64,000 nucleotides of DNA from Whalleya microplaca (lineage: Eukaryota; Ascomycota; Sordariomycetes; Xylariales; Xylariaceae). Positions 60,550-64,000 of this stretch are shown piece by piece. Under the pieces are notes generated by a model. It was given only the letters and a program-made list of their open reading frames with translations. It searched no databases and had not been told where the DNA came from. The DNA is taken from the NCBI GenBank assembly GCA_022497155.1, contig MU385757.1:351008-415007 (forward strand), written 5' to 3'. Position 1 is the first letter of the stretch, and every line of letters begins with the position of its first letter. A program made the position numbers and the translations under genes.

Positions 60550-61625
60550 TTTTTTATAACGGCAATAGCCTTTATTAGCAGCAATAAACTTAACGCCGCT
60601 TTCCAAGCCTTACGTGCTAAACTTACCTCTAAATTTAATACTTATATCGGTACGTTAAAGGCTAATTATAAAAGCTACGTTTAGCAGCTTTAAGCCAATA
60701 AAACCTTTATCGAATTTAAACTCGGTATTATAAAAACTACTTATAATACTTTATTATTTAAGTAGCCACGCTCTCGATTAGTTTTCCCAGATCCTCCTGC
60801 CTTATTAGGCTTTTCCGACTTTAATATATAGATTCTCCAGATTGCCGGCAAATTAGAAATCGATAGCGAAGCGATCGAATTATCCCAAACTAAATTTTAT
60901 TACGTATACGTTCGTTTCGAGCTTAAAATATAATATATCGTCCTCCCTATTATAGCTTACGTATAAAAAAGTAGCGTTTGGAATTATTAGACTATTTTAA
61001 ATACCTTAAAATTAATTTATGCCGATCCGAATAAAGCTATACGAGCGGCGGCTAAGTTTCGATTTATTATATAAAGTTTTAATAAGTCTATTCGTACCTT
61101 CCTAATATAATAGTACCGATAGACCTGAAAAGCTAATAAAATAAATCTTTTTAAAAAGTACCGGATTAATTGTTTGCGCTACGCCGTAAATAATAAACTG
61201 AAGCGGAAGCTCCTTAAAAAAGATTTAATACCGAATATTTATAACGAATTTATTTTATAGCTTTACCGGCAGTTAGGCTTTTATGTCTCGGCTTCCCGTA
61301 ATTCTAGTGCTATAGATATTTTTATTAGCACTATTCACGTATACGGAACTAAAGCCGAAGCTACGTTTAAAAATATTTCCGAAGGCGGTACTTAGCTACT
61401 TAAGATTGCGTTATTTTAAACTCCCGAGAGCCCGATGGCTATATTTAGTACTTACGAGAAACGCCGTGCTAAAAAGCGTTTTTAGTAGTGCTAATATTAT
61501 GGCGATATAACTTACGATATTACAAAATGCCCGTTATTGCCATATAAATCGAACTTTTATAAATTACTTGCCGACAATAAAGTTATAGGTTAGGTTTTAA
61601 GGGGCTAAATAAATTACAACAGTAG
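60550..61625 (+). pseudogene. TR-GAG gag (capsid and CCHC nucleocapsid), RIP-degraded
   Basis: One plus frame of roughly 350 codons reads as a fungal LTR-element gag. It has AFQALRAKLTSKF near 60595-60635, an AGKLEIDSEAIELSQ segment near 60845-60890, and the capsid motif ADPNKAIRAAAKFRFI near 61020-61070 (compare Y-x-D-P-N-x-x-x-R-A-x-x-x-L-R in gag families). A zinc knuckle follows at about 61489-61532, where C-x2-C-x4-H-x4-C is still readable although two positions are now stop and Tyr codons. Stops are TAA/TAG at Q/W-like positions. Gag packages RNA; lacking pol, the element would need enzymes from another retrotransposon. The start codon is not clear. Confidence 0.7.
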
Positions 61626-61897
61626 CAGCTAATTATAGTAGTCGATACTAAATAGTTATAAAAAAATATAATAAATTAACTGAATTTTATAAAGGACTCG
61701 ATTTTTAAAATTTTAATAAATTTACTTAATGCTAATATTAGGGCATATATAAATTTAGTATGCCATAATATAGGGGTAAATAAAGTCGAAAAATAACTTT
61801 TTTAAAGCAGTAGTAATTAGGTTAATCCTTATATATACCAGGTGCGCTATAAGCTAGCAGTTATTAGCTATTATATATAGTAGATTTAGGGGGGTAA

Positions 61898-62141
61898 TGT
61901 TACGGCATAAGCCTTATGGGATGTTATAAGGCCTTATAAGTTACAGTATACCTTAAGCCCCGCATACGTAACCTGCCGAACTATATGCTTAGTTAAATAG
62001 CTTAGGTAATTAGGTAAGGAGGTTTTCTTAAGTTAGGCTATTATATAGTAATTAGCTAACCTTTTACTCCTTACCTTATAATTTTTCAGTAATAAATACC
62101 TATTACGTAACACGCGCCGCCTCTTTCTTTAAGCCGTCATA
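61898..62141 (+). repeat. TR-GAG 3' LTR
   Basis: It starts TGTTACGGCATAAGCC and ends AAGCCGTCATA. Its length equals the 5' copy. Confidence 0.87.
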
Positions 62142-62875
62142 AAATATAAACGTATTTTATAGGAATAGGTATTTTTAGGAGCTTATTATTAATTATAAGG
62201 CTTTAATTTATTACTATTTTCCGCTTTAAAATAAGTAATAATATTAGGTTATTAAACCGTTTTATTATATAATCGGGACGTTTTAAAGTAAAATCGGTAA
62301 AGTTCCGTTTTCCGGGCTAATATTTAATAATAAAATTAAATAAAGCTAATAATATATACTACTTAGCTTATTTTATATTAAGCTTTAAATTAGTTATAAA
62401 ACTAGTTAAATTAGCATAATTTATATAAACTTTTATAAAGACCTTACTTTTTTAAAAATAATATTACTAATATTTAAACGTATTAATAATAATTAATATT
62501 TCTTAATCGGGGGTTCCGTAATTTAGCTTTAATCCGGTAAATTTCCGCGACCGAAAAGCTATTAAGTACTAACGCCCCTTATTATTTTATTACGATAAAG
62601 TTTTAAATATAGCATTTTTCAAGGCGTCAGTTTCTACTTTTATTTGCTTTTTTAAATCGAAATATAATAGGAAAAAGGCGATTTAAAATATAGCTACTAG
62701 TTTTTTAAAAGCTTTTTTAGCTGGCTTATTTAAAAAGCTTCGTTTTAATTTCTGCCCTAATATATTTTTCTTTAATAATTATATTAATAAAGCTATAATT
62801 TGGGAAAATTTAACGATAAAATAGCGGTAAAAATTATAAAACCCGATAAACTATTAAATTTTATAAATAGATTAT
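62142..62875 (-). pseudogene. Gypsy-4 RT connection and RNase H, right of TR-GAG
   Basis: On the minus strand, FLGFYNFYRYFIVKFSQIIA near 62810-62875 is the end of the reverse transcriptase. VETDA near 62620 begins RNase H, with YGTPD near 62510, and YPGKRNFTDF, the degraded RNase H to integrase linker, near 62290-62320. The fragment continues the pol region at 58240-59720 once TR-GAG is removed. It is cut on the right by TRIM-3. Confidence 0.78.
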
Positions 62876-63184
62876 TGTAATAAGGCAGGGGATTACGGGT
62901 ATTAACAGCAGCTTAAGAGCCACTAAAAGCCCCCTAAAGCCACGTCACAGGACATTTTACAGGGCACTCTATAAGGTATTTATAAGGCACTTTATAGGGC
63001 ATTTTATAGTGGATTATATATTTATATTTAGCTAACTTTTTCTCTTATATCTCCTTTACTTTTTTATAACAAATATTACTAAATAGTCAAACAGTTATAT
63101 ATATATAGCTCTGGCAGCTAATATACACTTATTTTTAACTTAATATTTTACTTTTACTTTACCCTAATACCCTGTTTTAAAACA
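62876..63184 (+). repeat. TRIM-3 5' LTR
   Basis: The same length as the TRIM-2 5' LTR (44356-44664) and co-linear with it. The preceding bases TTAT (62872-62875) are the presumed target copy. Confidence 0.85.
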
Positions 63185-63756
63185 TTTAGCTCCCCTAAAT
63201 AGGCTTTAATTTTCTTGCCTTTTAATTAATCGAGTAAAACAGTCCTTTTTAAAATATCACAAGTTACGGAGGCATAAAATTTACTAGTAATAGCTACTTA
63301 AAGTATATCTATTGTCGAGCTTACTTTATCTTTATCCGATATATCGCACGCGATTATTTCATTTCGTCCGATAGTTATTTATTTCCTATATAAATCGAAC
63401 TAAACTATATAATCGATAGCTAGCTACTTTATTTATATTATATCCACGTTACTTATTACCTATAATTTATAAATTTTCTTTTTATATACCAGGAATATAA
63501 AGCGCGATAATACCAGAAATATTAAACCGTATGTTTTTGCATATAAACCTGTCTATTTTTATATAAGCAACGGTAATAAGCTAATTGTGCTATTAGTATA
63601 TAGCTAAATATAGCCAACTATTAATATGTATACAATTTGTATAGACAACGATATCGGATAATACTTTTTTATATACCCTGATATACCTTATTACTTGAAT
63701 GCTACCTTTAGCAGCAAGGGAGGCTGTTAGCTGTTGCTGCTGATAGCTGTGGCTAG

Positions 63757-63882
63757 CTGACCTGCTGTTACCTGCTGACCTGCTGTCACCTGCTGACCTG
63801 CTGTTACCTGCTGACCTGCTGTCACCTGCTGACCTGCTGTCACCTGCTGACCTGCTGTCACCTGCTGACCTGCTGTCAGCTG
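63757..63882. repeat. 18-bp minisatellite, seven units
   Basis: Seven consecutive copies of CTGACCTGCTGTCACCTG (T/C variation at one position; the last unit ends CAGCTG). Each unit is two related halves with a CTG-x-CCTG theme. The array is GC-rich and keeps its CpA sites in a region otherwise stripped of them. Related but less regular motifs extend to the window end. Confidence 0.9.
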
Positions 63883-64000
63883 CTAGGGAGGCTTATAGGG
63901 AGGTCACCTGACCTGCTGCTGCTGATAGCTGTGGCTATCTGACCTGTTGAAAGCCGTGGCTAGCTGTGGCTAGCTGACCTGTTGTCACCTGCTGTTACCT

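Larger units (their letters stand above)
59726..62141 (+). mobile_element. TR-GAG: gag-only non-autonomous LTR retrotransposon
   Basis: Two 244-bp LTRs (59726-59969 and 61898-62141) flank a 1.93-kb internal region. The target duplication is GAATA (59721-59725) / AAATA (62142-62146), one RIP-type difference. The polypurine tract GATTTAGGGGGGTAA (61883-61897) abuts the 3' LTR, which starts TGTTACGG. Only a gag frame is present; there is no protease, RT or integrase. The left LTR is visibly less RIP-altered than most of the window, suggesting a young insertion. It is nested in Gypsy-4. Confidence 0.85.
35732..64000 (-). mobile_element. Gypsy-2b: inverted second copy of Gypsy-2, 5' part outside the window, carrying several nested insertions
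   Basis: Its 3' LTR is 35732-35958 (TGTCTTAAGACA ... TTTATAATA), the reverse complement of the Gypsy-2a LTR. The body is visible in three pieces: 35959-40425, 43732-44355 and 53394-56060. These align in reverse order with Gypsy-2a from about 28733 down to about 20938. The gaps are TRIM-1, TRIM-2 (with Gypsy-3 inside) and Gypsy-4. The RT remnant lies near 54480-54620 on the minus strand. The copy is interrupted in its protease region by Gypsy-4, and the rest, including the 5' LTR, must lie beyond 64000. It is heavily RIP-mutated. Confidence 0.85.
56061..64000 (-). mobile_element. Gypsy-4: minus-strand Ty3/Gypsy chromovirus, 5' part outside the window
   Basis: The 3' LTR is at 56061-56271 (TATTAGAGAT ... 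TATCTAATA). On the minus strand a polypurine tract AAAAAAGGGAGAATAAT (about 56272-56288) precedes it. Chromodomain, integrase and RNase H/RT-connection remnants run from right to left. TR-GAG (59726-62141) splits the pol region, and TRIM-3 truncates what is visible at 62876. It is inserted in the protease region of Gypsy-2b. The 5' LTR is not in the window, so the total length is unknown. Confidence 0.85.
62876..64000 (+). mobile_element. TRIM-3: third TRIM copy, 3' end outside the window
   Basis: The 5' LTR is 62876-63184 (309 bp, TGTAATAAGG ... CTGTTTTAAAACA), followed by the family leader TTTAGCTCCCCTAAATAGGC. The conserved internal unique block (about 63230-63690) and the minisatellite (from about 63720) follow in the same order as in TRIM-2. 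The window ends inside the array, so the 3' LTR is not seen. No protein-coding frame is evident. It is inserted in the RT end of Gypsy-4. The minisatellite portion is almost free of RIP changes. Confidence 0.85.

Noticed and set aside
8121..64000. AT-rich block as a mitochondrial DNA insertion
   Set aside because: Composition is explained by RIP of LTR elements with readable gag-pol domains; no mitochondrial genes were seen.

Overview
This window looks like nuclear DNA of a filamentous ascomycete. The first 8.1 kb has ordinary base composition and intron-poor fungal genes. Almost everything after it is extremely AT-rich, TpA-rich retrotransposon DNA whose reading frames are broken mainly by TAA/TAG. 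Paired LTRs differ mostly by C/T and G/A changes. That is the signature of repeat-induced point mutation (RIP), a fungal genome-defence process. No species is claimed.

Host part (1-8120 and 34927-35731). A major-royal-jelly/Yellow-family secreted protein runs off the left edge on the minus strand (1-1083). It is followed by a small secreted protein (2029-2658, minus) and a cysteine-rich protein of unknown function (3412-4044, minus). A large multi-pass membrane protein starts at 6172 on the plus strand. Its frame is cut at 8120 by a retrotransposon and resumes, in frame after one copy of the 5-bp target duplication CTTGA, at 34932-35391. The last transmembrane segment lies 26.8 kb from the rest, and one nonsense codon sits just past the insertion.

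Repeat part. Insertions are stacked inside one another. (1) Copia-A (8121-34926; 193-bp LTRs, TSD CTTGA) split the host gene. (2) Gypsy-1 (8714-15835; 238-bp LTRs, TSD TATAG/TATAA), a chromovirus, and (3) Gypsy-2a (17507-28971; 236/238-bp LTRs, 4-bp TSD ATAT) inserted into Copia-A. (4) Gypsy-2b, a second copy of Gypsy-2 in opposite orientation, begins at 35732 beyond the host gene and leaves the window on the right. (5) Into Gypsy-2b went a tandem LTR-internal-LTR-internal-LTR copy of a short non-autonomous element (TRIM-1, 40426-43731), a second copy (TRIM-2, 44356-53393) and a minus-strand chromovirus (Gypsy-4, from 56061). (6) TRIM-2's 3' LTR was split by another chromovirus, Gypsy-3 (45731-53201; TSD CCATA). 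(7) Gypsy-4 in turn received a gag-only LTR element (TR-GAG, 59726-62141) and a third TRIM copy (TRIM-3, from 62876).

How the pieces relate. The TRIM family has no recognisable coding capacity. It shares its LTR 3' end, its 5' leader and a 4-bp target duplication with Gypsy-2, so Gypsy-2 is the likely source of its enzymes. TR-GAG has a capsid-type gag with a CCHC knuckle but no pol, and shares its polypurine-tract/LTR junction with Gypsy-1. Several autonomous elements carry 2-3 kb of extra sequence between pol and the 3' LTR. In Gypsy-3 (sense) and in Gypsy-4 and possibly Copia-A (antisense) this seems to hold remnants of extra reading frames that I could not identify. Boundaries come from reading repeats and target duplications by eye. 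Domain calls come from reading through RIP stops, so domain edges are approximate.
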